The position numbers were made by a program, and so were the translations under genes. The notes under the pieces were generated by a model that saw only the letters and a program-made list of their open reading frames with translations, was not told the origin of the DNA and ran no database searches. Of a stretch of DNA of 12,455 bases, positions 1 to 8,366 are shown in pieces. The DNA is from Beroe ovata (taxonomy: Eukaryota > Ctenophora > Nuda > Beroida > Beroidae). Each line of letters opens with the position of its first letter. Within the stretch, counting starts at the first letter, position 1. The stretch covers positions 645,834-658,288 of the forward strand of contig CAMPET010000003.1 in assembly GCA_946803715.1 (NCBI GenBank), read 5' to 3'.

Positions 1-208
1 GACAGGTCTCTGTGACGAATGGGGGACTCATTCGTCATAACATGCTGACACCACTAGATAACTCTGACGTAGGAATGCGTTGACACCAGTATGCAATACG
101 TCATAACAGGTCTCTGTGACGAATGGAGGACTCATTCGTCATAACATGCTGACACCACTGCATAACTCTGTCGTAGAAATGCGTTGACACCACTATGCAA
201 TGCTGACG
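1..208. repeat. 104-base tandem repeat in intron (about two copies)
   Basis: Copy 1 spans 1-104 and copy 2 spans 105-208, with about 6 to 10 differences; a third copy may start and decay after 208. Each unit holds a short palindrome with 8-base arms, GACGAATG and CATTCGTC (14-36 in copy 1), and smaller internal repeats of the type ATGCxTGACACCA. The repeat may continue left of the window. It lies in the RIF1 intron upstream of the exon at 281. No coding potential is seen. Confidence 0.85.
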
Positions 209-280
209 ATGGACTTTTTGACGCCATTACGTCGAAAAACGTTCCTTTTCATTTCCGCTCTTCCCAACTCTCAACCTCAG

Positions 281-491
281 GGCTGTTATTGAAAGCGAGG
301 CGAAGAGAAGTGCACTGATTGTACCAGGAAATTCATCTGCCTTTACTCTACCCCGAGCTGAGTGCAGCCAAACAACGGAAATATCCGGGTGTGGTGTTAA
401 GAATAACGCGGTCGAGGTTAAAGGGAGCTTCTTGGCGAGGAAGAGTGAGGTTTCACCAAACAAAGTGAAGCAGACTGCGCTATCATCCAAG
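281..491 (+). CDS. RIF1: RIF1 exon A (first exon in window)
   Basis: The acceptor is a pyrimidine-rich tract ending CTCAACCTCAG (to 280); the donor is AAG|GTATTG at 492. The first base completes a codon from upstream, then 70 codons run without a stop and end on a codon boundary, which fits the phase of the next exon. The peptide is polar (FLARKSEVSPNKVKQ near its end), as expected for the linker after the RIF1 HEAT region. It contains no recognised domain. The opposite strand is also open here, but it lacks splice support and any family resemblance. Confidence 0.7.
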
Positions 492-3400
492 GTATTGTTG
501 TGTGACATATTGTGGCAATTCTGGATTTTGCGAAGCGCGCCTCGCATAGGGCATGTTGAAAGTTGATTTTCGCGCTTTTTTTCTCGCGTTTCGCGCACGG
601 TACGCATGCAGGCCATGCGCGCGCTCGCCGCCCCTATGCTAGCTGCACTCATCACGAAGCGGGAAAGACAGGCTTACGTTAAGTGCTACATGCCAGTCTA
701 TTGTGCCGCTCTGTTCTTTTATTGAAAAAAACCTGACTGTCGTTTCAGAATAACAGTAAAGTATTGAAGAGGCTCGTAAGTGATGAGTCTCAGGATTGTA
801 TACCGATATCGACATCACCAAAAAAACAGAAAATCCTTACAAAACACCAGAAGGAAAAGATTCTCAAGCAAAGGTGAGGATCATGGTGATGATATGACAC
901 GGTTCTTGTTCTATCAGAAGGTGATTGATCCAAATGACATTTCAGATTGGACAGGGATGTTCCTGTCATGTACAACAGTTTGGACGCGAACTCGCAGGAA
1001 CCAATACTGTTTGATGTGGACAGTCAGTCACAGACTCCTCTCACACCAGAGAACAGAACCCCTCCTCCTCCTCCCACTGTACCCGCTGCTAAATCCTCGA
1101 CATTCAAATCCCGGAGTCTACTCTTCCTATCTCCATCAGTCAAGAAGTCATCTCAGTCAGTGGTTGCCAAGACCATCGCCATGCTACCAACGTGCAGTCC
1201 TGACCTTCGGATAGGAGACTCCGCCAATGACACCCAAGTTAATGTGAGTTATTTCTTTAGTACTCAGTGATTCAGATTGGGAGTTTTGGTTGCATGAAAT
1301 GGCAACAGTGTGATATTTCAGTATTTTGGTTATTTGAACGTTACACAGACTCTTATTTCAGGACTCTGAAGACGATGTATACTGTGATACACTCGAGGAT
1401 ATAAGCGATGACGTGAACACGGAACATGTTATAACGCCTCCTTCTACCGACATACCAGCCATGATGCCACTGGACTTATCGAACGTGTCCGAGTTAAAGC
1501 CTTCTATTTCAGGAATCATGCCACCTACCAATGATTCAACCATGCAGCCACCCTCAATCGTACTGACGGATGAAAATGGTCGGTCCAAAAACGACTCCAT
1601 CTTATCCAAATCGACTAGAGCTGCCCCTCCAGTAACACCGGTATCGCCCGTTAATGCACGTAAGAATTTCACCGCTGCCCTGAAATCGATGATGGACGGT
1701 GTCACACTACGGACACCGACCAGCTTGACACTCGCACCACCGAGCAGTGACAGTGAATGTCGATCCACGAGCAGTGACACCACCCCATCAGAATCATGCC
1801 ATTCCAGTACCGTGAACACAAGAAGTGAACCAACCCCTACACCCGTGAATATAGCCAGCGTGATTGTCGCAGACTCTCCTCTCTTCCCGAAGGAGTGCAT
1901 TGTTGATCAGACATCAGATGCCGTTCCCGAGACACCTGTTTCCCCCAATCCGGTTGTTTTGGTTGAGGACACTCAAGACAGCTCCAACCCTGAAGGGAAC
2001 ATGGTAGATACCATCACCGTTCCGGAATCATTACCACCTCAGTCGCTACCAGATAGAGAAGTTGATTTGCAGACATTCTCAAATGAAATCTCATTTGTCA
2101 ACTGCTCAACGGCCATACGACAAGAAGATTCTCCCGAACGGAAGACCAGACGATCATCTAGACTGATGCCAAAGAAGATGAAATCCGAAGATTTAGGGAT
2201 CAGGAAATCAGGTCAACGGTTCAAAAGAATTAAATCGTCAGAAGACTGGTGCTCGCCCGATGTTCAAATATCAGATAAAGTTATGTCACCAATCAGAGAG
2301 GAGGTCAACCTCTCTCCTCTGAGGAAAAGTGTTCGTCCCCGGAAATCATCCGTGAAATTGAGGGACGATTCTTTCATCACCCACAATATACCAAGTTCAA
2401 TCACCTCGAACAGTTCCAATAGTCAGCAAGGTTCAGATTGCCCAAAGAGCTCTTCCCAGACCGCTATTGCCGATAAGAAATCTCAGGATAATCTTTCAAC
2501 AAGAAAGTCCTTAAGAATTAGATCTAAATCAACACCTGGAGCAGTGCTTGAGCAACAGGCAGTCCCTGATTCGATACCACAAGACGAGGATTCTGCTTAT
2601 TCAAAAGAGGAAATCGTAGATAAAGAAGTCGGGTGTCAAGACTTGACACGTGATAAAAACACAGATGTGGCTTTGAAAAGTGCTACTGATCAGCTGAAAG
2701 ACAATTCGATCAGTGTCGAGTTGTCGAGTGGTTTGGGAGGCATTGCCAAGGACTCGCTGAAGTATACTAAGTTGCAAATTGTTGGACTGAGCCAAGATTG
2801 TGTAAGTATTCCTGATAGCCAGCCTCTAGCATCACTAATCTCTACTTCTCCCACATCACCAAAGATGCAGAGGTCAAAACGAAGCTCTAGAAAAACGGAA
2901 TGCCACATCGTGGATGAAAGAGTTTCCCAAAAAGGATCCTCTCGGAAGAATACGATTGATTCTGACGAGCTTTCATTACCTCCAGCATTTTCAGCCACAC
3001 CTGTGTCCATCGTGGTTGAGGACTCAGTTCAGTTCATTGAGGAAGAAACTGAGAAAGCACCAAAGGATTCTGTAAATCAAATTCAAGAGATCCATGTTCG
3101 ACATTCACTGACACCAGAAATAAGCACAGAGAAAAAGGAAGAGTATGCAAACAATGATAGTTGTGAAAGGGAAATCCAACAGATTGGATATGATGCTGAG
3201 ACTGAGGGAGTTGGACTAGGTCTTATAGCCAAAGATTCTCTCGCTTTGATAAAGAACAATGACACACCTTCAAATTCGGATCTCTTGAAGGGTGTTGATG
3301 AAATAAGTATACCAGATAGTCAGCCGATTCTAACTGAAAAACTCATTGCATCATCTCCTGCTAGGAGTGTTCGTAAATCTCGGCGAATCAATAGGAAAGT

Positions 3401-6400
3401 TGGTGATTCCCCACAAGAACAGACTGATCAGGAATCCTGTGGTTCTAACAATGTGTCAAATTTGGGAAGCAAAAGTGTTCCATCGTCTCACGAAAGCAAA
3501 TCACTGATTACAGACTATCTATCCGCTTGTAAGCCGAAGCAGTTGAAAGTAGAACTGTCATCATCTGTCCATGATTCTATTTCAACAGAAGATTCCCAAT
3601 CAACATATGAATCACACATGGTGGCAGTTGAAGAGCACAGCGCGGAAACACAGCCAAAGCGCAAGGTTGGGAGACCCCGCAAGCAATCTCGACCCATGAA
3701 GAAGGTGGTTTTACCTCCTTCTGAGAGACGAAAGAGTTCCCGACTGAAAATAAGGTCACAGAATGATGAATCCCAAGCCTCAGAGTGCCTTGAATTAGGT
3801 GATGAAGAAACAACATCAGTCTTACCGCAATCCGTAAATGACCTTCCATTGTTAGATACAAGTTTGGAAACGCTCACGCAATGCAGTGTTGCTGAGTGTG
3901 AAAACCGAGAGAAAAATGACCATATTCCTAGCCAAACTAATGATTCGCCATTGCGACAGGAGGAACATGTTATGGAGGATATCCCATCATCTCAGGTTTT
4001 ATCGCTTGAAGTAACATTCTCTCAGAAAGAAGAGGTTTTGTCCCCTCACAAGAGGGATGTATCTGAGCCTATAGGGTCACTTTCCGGTCCACTTTCATCA
4101 GTTGAATCAATTGAGACATTTGGTAAGGTTGCTGTCAAGGAAGAGTTGCAACTTGAATATGAACTGACACAAGAATCACTTGAAACAGTCGTCGATCACG
4201 GTGCACATCTTTTGCCGTGCACGCCTCAACTGGGTCTTGATACTCTGGAAGACCCCAGTGCAAAAGATGAACGCGAAGAATTCGATATTGAGCCCAAAAT
4301 TCGGAATGAGAGCTCTGTTTGTGATGAACTGCTTGCTGCTATCGAGAATGAAATGAGTGATGATGAAGACGTGAAAAATAAAACTGACACAGATACTGAT
4401 GCCCAGGAAGATTTAGAGGAACCTCTTGCGATAGCCAAAAGATACAGGGAGTTCGATGAATTCGAGGAATCCGACATATCCGAGATATTTTGTGCGTCCA
4501 GTCAGGAAAACGAGCCACAGTCTCCTCCTCGAGAAAAGAGTGCTGTGGATATTATGCCCGAGACTTCACACGTGATCTGTGACTCCCAGATCCTTGGAGA
4601 GCCTGATCTCTCCCCCTCAGGACTCACTTCACGCTCTCTGCGGCGAGAACCCAGTATTCCGTCCAACTTACCACAGGTCATGAAGGACATGGTGGACGTT
4701 GAGGTGGCTCAGATGGGTTTAATAGCAGAATCGGAGGTCAAAACTCCCCCTAAAACAATCAAGCAGGATGGTGCACCCCTCACTCCAAGCACCCCTAAAA
4801 CTCCCAGCAGTATTCTGAAAAAGGCAAGGGAGCCTGGTTCAGCTTCTCCCTCTTCGTCGAAACGGCGTGTAACTTTTGGACCACTGCCAGGTTTGTACAA
4901 TCATCATTCATCTGTTTTTCCATCAATTGTTTCCATTTAGAAACTTGGTATTCAGACAATGTACTTCTTACCTACATCTCGCTACTGTTATAACCTCAGA
5001 ACCACACCGTGACCCTAATGAGGTGACACCAAGGAGACACCAAAGAACCAGGAAGTCACCCGCCAGACTGCCAATCCAACCAACACCTGCTCCAATAGAG
5101 GGTAAATCATAGTCGTACTTATTGTAGCTACGTTCTTTCAGGGTATCATACTCGTTTTTTGATTGATGATAGACCGTGTCGGGAATTTCGTAAGCGGTTT
5201 AAATCAGCAGTACTTCTAGCACTCTAGCCTCACTCGACATCTTAGTCATTTTCGTTTTATACTGTTTTAATTGTGTATTACTAGCGACTAGTACTTCCCC
5301 ATTATTCAGAAGCGATATATCCTGGTCTGGTCCATTGCACTGTCCAAGCTCATAGCATCATTCGGAATCTGTGTTCTGGCTTCACTTTGTCTCAAAGAAC
5401 TTTCAACCTCTCAATCGTGTCTTCATCCATCAAAACTATTGGTGACTTGGCAAGGCTCACAGCTGCACAGGTTAGTTTAATCGGCTGTAAGTCGGGCTAT
5501 GTGAACCAAGTGCTTCGCTTCGTTTTTTTTCACTTCCACGTTTTTATCATTTCAGATTGAAGAATTCCCCTTCATAACCCCAAAAGTGATACAAGTACGC
5601 AGACAGCTCAAGAAGTACGAAGCCAGCCTCTCACCGACTTTGTCTGCCAAGTCATTCCTCCTGGGGACAAAAGCTCGCGAGCAGCTCAAACCAGGATCAG
5701 ATAGTTTAGAAACGGTGGCAGAAGCAGGTATGGAGAAGGAAAATGATGTTACTACTGCTACTGCAGAGGTCGATGAGCATCCACAGGGTGTTGTTGCAGG
5801 AGGTCCTATAAGTGTCTCTGTTGCAGAAGCGACTGCTGGTGACAAGCTGACTGGAGCAGAAGATATTGCCAAAGCAGTGGGCACGGAAGATGAACGATGT
5901 TCCTTAAATTTAGATGATGTTTTGCCAGTAGAAAATGATAATAAGGAGAACATAGACCCTAATCAGAAGGACGATTCGTCAGGAAAGGATTCGGCAAAAG
6001 GTGAACTCTCTGTTGAGGCAGATGCTGTTCAAGTAGAACGCGCTTCAGAAAAGCAGGAAGAATTGGAATCTTTAGAAACTCCTCTAGATTCCACTGAACA
6101 AGTGATTGACGATGAGCGGACAACGACCATGCATGAAGTTGTTGATCTAGAAAACACGCCTTCAGATACGGTTGAAGATCCACCTCTAGCAGTCATCCAT
6201 AATGCAAAATCTGCTTGTCAAACATTGAATGGAGCTGTTATAGCGGTTGTTTGTCCTGCACAGAATGCAGTGCCCCAAACCTGTGAAACAACTGATGAGT
6301 CTGAACGGATTTGTTCCAATATCAGCACAGTGGAACCATGCACATCTCTAACAAAGATGGTCGAGGAGAGTCACAGGGAAACATCTGAACATGATGAAGT

Positions 6401-7313
6401 TAATGTTGCTGATGTATCCAATGTAACTGAGGGTGAACCAGGATTTACCAGTGATGATGATCATGCTGAGGTGATGCAGGAGGTTATTAATAGCAACCAA
6501 GTCGAGGTGGATATGAAAATGGACGCAAATGCCGATACCACGGAAATAGATGGAATTATGGAAAACTGTGATAGTCACAAATCGGAGGAGGAATCTGCTC
6601 TTATCTCACCTGGATCAGATTTAATCCATCATGATGAATGTGGGGATAAGGCTGAGCCATCCGATAGTGTGGAACAATCCCCTATCAGGACCGAAGTCAA
6701 GTCTACTGTTATCTGTGAAGACTCTCCCATGGACCTGCAATGTCACGAAAAGTTATCAGCAGAAGTAGAGCAGTTAGAGACTGATGTAACCATTGTCTTG
6801 GAATCAAGTGTCGAGTCTATGAGTCAGTGCATTTCAAAGAATTTGGTAGACTTGGCAAGAGATTCAGTGTCACCCCTCTCATCAAGTGTTAGAGACAATT
6901 TAGTAGATGATACAACACAACCTCTGTCAGAAGAATCAGTCCCTCAAACTGGATCTGAAACTGCTGAGAGGGCCACCGGCCCCCAGATCACGGCATCTGA
7001 AGAAGCTATGTTGGAGTCTGATGCTAATTCTGATTTGATGGGTACATATCAAGAATCACTTGAGAATCACCACAAAGACCTATCAGCTGAAAAGACAGAA
7101 GACACTGAAGTTGTGTTGATGAATGGGCTAGTAGACTATCCAATCACACAGCCCAACCTTGTTGATTATCCCTTGACTCAACCGGCAAGCGAAGTAGAGG
7201 AGAAAGTATCAGCACTTGTGGACGCGCTCAAAGCAATTTCGGATTCATCATTGAGGAACGTGGAGATACTCAGAGTCGTGGATATACTCTGTCAATTGAG
7301 AAGTCCAAGGTGA
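281..7313 (+). CDS. RIF1: RIF1, C-terminal ~2060 residues (partial at 5' end)
   Basis: Coding exons are join(281..491, 749..873, 946..1243, 1362..4890, 5000..5101, 5310..5470, 5556..7313), with one leading base completing a codon from an upstream exon. In animals RIF1 is a nuclear scaffold that brings protein phosphatase 1 to chromatin to delay origin firing, and it acts with 53BP1 to limit end resection. Visible in order (residues counted from 282): a LTKHQKEKILKQR plus DVPVMYNSLD block (about 101-126); a long disordered region rich in SQ/TQ, SP and basic RRSSR-type motifs; an AT-hook (about 979-985); SILK (1361-1364) and RVTF (1380-1383); the conserved C-terminal domain with IKTIGDLARLT (1423 to about 1503); an acidic linker of about 517 residues; and a final helical segment ending LRSPR. 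Phases agree at all six introns. The N-terminal HEAT repeats are outside the window. Family identity is strong; exact exon edges are inferred from sequence alone. Confidence 0.9.
568..596. promoter_or_regulatory. Pair of E2F-like octamers in a CpG-rich intron segment
   Basis: TTTCGCGC occurs at 568-575 and again at 589-596, starts 21 bases apart. Both match the E2F/DP consensus TTTSGCGC exactly. The surrounding stretch (about 530-660) is rich in CG dinucleotides, unlike the other introns. E2F drives S-phase genes, so a second promoter for a shorter RIF1 transcript is possible, but no core promoter is evident and this is inference. Confidence 0.35.
749..873 (+). CDS. RIF1: RIF1 exon B
   Basis: The acceptor is CTGTCGTTTCAG (to 748) and the donor is AAG|GTGAGG. 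The exon reads 41 full codons plus two bases of an arginine codon. It encodes SPKKQKILTKHQKEKIL, which resembles the conserved LTxHQKExL block found just before the (D)xPxxYNxLD motif in animal RIF1. The following intron (874-945) is only 72 bases long. Confidence 0.85.
946..1243 (+). CDS. RIF1: RIF1 exon C
   Basis: The acceptor is ATGACATTTCAG and the donor is AAT|GTGAGT. The exon completes the split arginine codon, then encodes DVPVMYNSLDANSQE, the RIF1 signature after the HEAT domain. A proline run (TPPPPPT) and a serine-rich basic stretch follow (FKSRSLLFLSPSVKKSSQS). SQ pairs begin here and continue through the next exon. The exon ends in phase 0. Confidence 0.88.
1362..4890 (+). CDS. 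RIF1: RIF1 large central exon (disordered SQ/TQ-rich region, AT-hook, PP1 docking)
   Basis: This is one uninterrupted exon of 3529 bases (1176 codons plus one base), as in other animals where one very large RIF1 exon encodes the disordered middle. The acceptor is CTTATTTCAG. The donor, CCAG|GTTTGT at 4891, is weak but is the only site that joins in frame to the next exon. The protein is acidic and serine-rich, with more than twenty SQ/TQ pairs (the ATM/ATR cluster type) and many SP/TP sites. Six short basic motifs occur: RRSSR 2148, RKSVR 2322, RKSLR 2502, KRSSRK 2877, RKSRR 3372 and RRKSSR 3726. An AT-hook lies at 3669, and SILK plus RVTF sit at the 3' end. No globular domain is visible. Confidence 0.92.
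2730..3398 (+). repeat. RIF1: Degenerate duplicated protein module in RIF1
   Basis: Two copies are visible at protein level: 2730-2894 and 3213-3398. Each reads, in order, GLGxIAKDSL, a variable spacer, SIPDSQP (2805-2825 and 3306-3326), a serine-rich stretch with an SP, and a basic end (KRSSRK or RRINRK). The nucleotide sequences have diverged while the peptide cores are kept. A possible third, weaker copy near 3550-3750 has ELSSS, EDSQS and RRKSSR. SIPDSQP contains an SQ site. Confidence 0.7.
3651..3692 (+). other. RIF1: AT-hook motif within RIF1
   Basis: The codons encode PKRKVGRPRKQSRP, with the GRPRK core at 3669-3683. This matches the AT-hook pattern, a GRP core flanked by basic residues that binds the minor groove of AT-rich DNA. 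It sits in otherwise acidic disordered sequence, about 45 bases upstream of the basic RRKSSR motif (3726). AT-hooks are not a standard described feature of vertebrate RIF1, so this may be a lineage-specific DNA contact in addition to the C-terminal domain. Confidence 0.75.
4809..4877 (+). other. RIF1: Tandem PP1 docking motifs SILK and RVTF
   Basis: SILK is encoded at 4809-4820 and RVTF at 4866-4877, 15 residues apart, embedded in basic and serine/proline-rich sequence (KKAREPG, SSSKRR). SILK and RVxF are the two standard PP1 docking motifs. In animal RIF1 they occur as a pair just before the C-terminal domain, as here. Serines next to RVTF could tune binding by phosphorylation (inference). 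The docking pair ends four codons before the exon boundary. Confidence 0.9.
5000..5101 (+). CDS. RIF1: RIF1 exon E
   Basis: A short exon after acceptor TATAACCTCAG, with donor GAGG|GTAAAT. It encodes a basic, proline-rich linker (RRHQRTRKSPARLP) between the PP1 docking pair and the C-terminal domain. Two upstream AG candidates (4939-4940 and 4954-4955) both run into a TAA in the required frame, so 5000 is the acceptor that works. Phase 1 in and out, with glutamate codons split at both junctions. Confidence 0.78.
5310..5470 (+). CDS. RIF1: RIF1 exon F, start of conserved C-terminal domain
   Basis: Acceptor CATTATTCAG, donor CAG|GTTAGT. The exon encodes YPGLVHCTVQ and, at 5429-5470, IKTIGDLARLTAAQ. 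This is the core of the RIF1 C-terminal domain (family pattern IKTIGDLxxLTxxEI). In vertebrates this domain binds DNA and has been likened to the helix-hairpin-helix of the bacterial RNA polymerase alpha C-terminal domain. This is the clearest single family match in the window. Confidence 0.93.
5556..7313 (+). CDS. RIF1: RIF1 terminal exon: rest of C-terminal domain, acidic linker, final helix
   Basis: The acceptor is TTATCATTTCAG; the stop is TGA at 7311. The first ~28 codons continue the C-terminal domain (IEEFPFITPKVIQVRRQL, fitting the family pattern of a PK followed by a basic helix). About 517 residues of glutamate, aspartate and serine-rich, probably disordered sequence follow (5640-7190). 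Next come a duplicated LVDYPxTQP peptide and a last helical segment from 7191 (VSALVDALKAI...) ending LRSPR, which parallels the RIF1 C-terminus. In vertebrates the two conserved parts are separated by a much shorter linker, so the insertion is unusual. The reading frame is open throughout, so no further intron is needed. Confidence 0.92.
   Translation: MEEFPFITPKVIQVRRQLKKYEASLSPTLSAKSFLLGTKAREQLKPGSDSLETVAEAGMEKENDVTTATAEVDEHPQGVVAGGPISVSVAEATAGDKLTGAEDIAKAVGTEDERCSLNLDDVLPVENDNKENIDPNQKDDSSGKDSAKGELSVEADAVQVERASEKQEELESLETPLDSTEQVIDDERTTTMHEVVDLENTPSDTVEDPPLAVIHNAKSACQTLNGAVIAVVCPAQNAVPQTCETTDESERICSNISTVEPCTSLTKMVEESHRETSEHDEVNVADVSNVTEGEPGFTSDDDHAEVMQEVINSNQVEVDMKMDANADTTEIDGIMENCDSHKSEEESALISPGSDLIHHDECGDKAEPSDSVEQSPIRTEVKSTVICEDSPMDLQCHEKLSAEVEQLETDVTIVLESSVESMSQCISKNLVDLARDSVSPLSSSVRDNLVDDTTQPLSEESVPQTGSETAERATGPQITASEEAMLESDANSDLMGTYQESLENHHKDLSAEKTEDTEVVLMNGLVDYPITQPNLVDYPLTQPASEVEEKVSALVDALKAISDSSLRNVEILRVVDILCQLRSPR
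7128..7184 (+). repeat. RIF1: Duplicated LVDYPxTQP peptide in RIF1
   Basis: Two copies (7128-7154 and 7158-7184), one asparagine codon apart, encode LVDYPITQP and LVDYPLTQP. Seven of the eight identical residues use different codons in the two copies, nearly all differing at the third base. The peptide therefore appears to be under selection rather than recently duplicated. The function is unknown; each copy has a TQ site. Confidence 0.8.
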
Positions 7314-7629
7314 TAACTGATTATGCAATAAGTAGGAGTAACGTTCTTGATGATCGATTAGTGTCAGTTATTGGCCAAGAAAATGACAGTAATTATGAAA
7401 CTGCTTGGCAATTAAGCTATTTATTTTCACACAAAATTCAACATTGAATCGTATGCCAAAAGAAATTAATTTATTGATTTTTAAATTACCTTACCATTGA
7501 CAAAATGTTATAAGGAGTTAATTGATATCTCTCGAGTAGAGCCTTTGACCCATGGACATAAGAAAATGAGATATTGTCCATACTGCGTTCATGGCAAAAT
7601 GAAATCGATTATTATATTTCGATACTCAT

Positions 7630-7635
7630 ATTAAA
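7630..7635 (+). terminator. Possible polyadenylation signal ATTAAA
   Basis: ATTAAA is the common variant of the AATAAA signal and lies 317 bases after the RIF1 stop. No AATAAA was seen nearby. The downstream sequence is T-containing but not strongly GT-rich, so this is a weak call. Confidence 0.2.
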
Positions 7636-8289
7636 ACCAATTGCAAGTAAGCAGGTCTCCCATTTTCACTCTTAATGCTAACTGTGATTTAAATTTTAGT
7701 CAAGCTAAAGACTAATCTGATATCGAAGCTCATTTCGTGAATCCTAACAATTTTCATCACTCGAATAGGATGAATTGGAGTGTCGATCCGCCTGTAACAG
7801 CATCAGAGACAGGAGATGATGTCTGGATGTGAGACAAGAAATGTGTTAGTGGTCTTCTCAGCCTATCATTCCCTGATTTATCCTGGGCTACTATAAAAGT
7901 ATAGAAAGATGGAAACCACGCTTTGCTCCGCTGATGATATCTCCACTTATAGCACTGGATAACCTCTTATTATTTTACTTTTCAGGGAATGGGATGGCAC
8001 TTGACTGATATAGTTGGGATGGCACACTGGCATGGCAACTACAGCCACTCTACTGGCCCAGCTGTGTAGTGTGTGTTCTAGAACAGGTACAGCATAGCTA
8101 TATGAAGATATTCAGTCATACATGAGCATATGATCAATGGGCAGATGAAGCACTGACCAATTATTTTCCCGTATTCGAATACATCTAGATAACATGTTAT
8201 CCGAAGTAATCATCAGTGAAGTAATTTATATTTGTGTTGAACAAGAACTCGTAGGAATGCAGCTATGCAGATTTCACAGTACGCATGCT

Positions 8290-8366
8290 ATGCTGTAAGG
8301 GGTATGCAGTGTGATATTATGTTGGTATACTATGATACATATCACACTGCATATCTCTACAAGCAT
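8290..8366. other. Pre-miRNA-like hairpin
   Basis: A perfect 14-base inverted repeat (ATGCAGTGTGATAT at 8304-8317 and its complement at 8339-8352) encloses a 21-base loop. The pairing extends outward through two G-U pairs and two single-base bulges to 8290 and 8366, giving about 27 pairs in total. Length, loop size and bulges resemble a microRNA precursor. It could equally be a degraded inverted repeat. Neither strand can be assigned from sequence alone. Confidence 0.35.

Noticed and set aside
1-208. CRISPR-like array
   Set aside because: The two units are near-identical along their full 104 bases with no repeat/spacer structure, and the window is eukaryotic.
227-655. 142-codon ORF on the minus strand
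   Set aside because: It overlaps a plus-strand exon (281-491) that has good splice sites and fits the RIF1 phase. The minus-strand peptide resembles no family, and the openness follows from local composition.
780-1214. 144-codon plus-strand ORF in another frame
   Set aside because: It runs through a clear intron (874-945) and reads the two RIF1 exons out of frame.
1358-1900. 180-codon minus-strand ORF
   Set aside because: A shadow of the large RIF1 exon; serine and valine-rich antisense of serine/aspartate-rich coding sequence.
4891-4940. Natural end of the large ORF at TAG 4938 as the true C-terminus of the gene
   Set aside because: A donor/acceptor pair (4891, 4999) restores the frame into clear RIF1 C-terminal domain exons, so the stop lies in an intron.
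7770-7832. 20-codon ORF starting MNWSVDPP
   Set aside because: Too short and not supported by splice partners; joining it to the acceptor-like site at 7985 meets a stop within a few codons.
7986-8069. Exon-like stretch after TTTACTTTTCAG, open for 27 codons
   Set aside because: No matching upstream exon or family resemblance. Repeated GGGATGGCAC and low complexity argue against coding. It could at most be part of a non-coding transcript.
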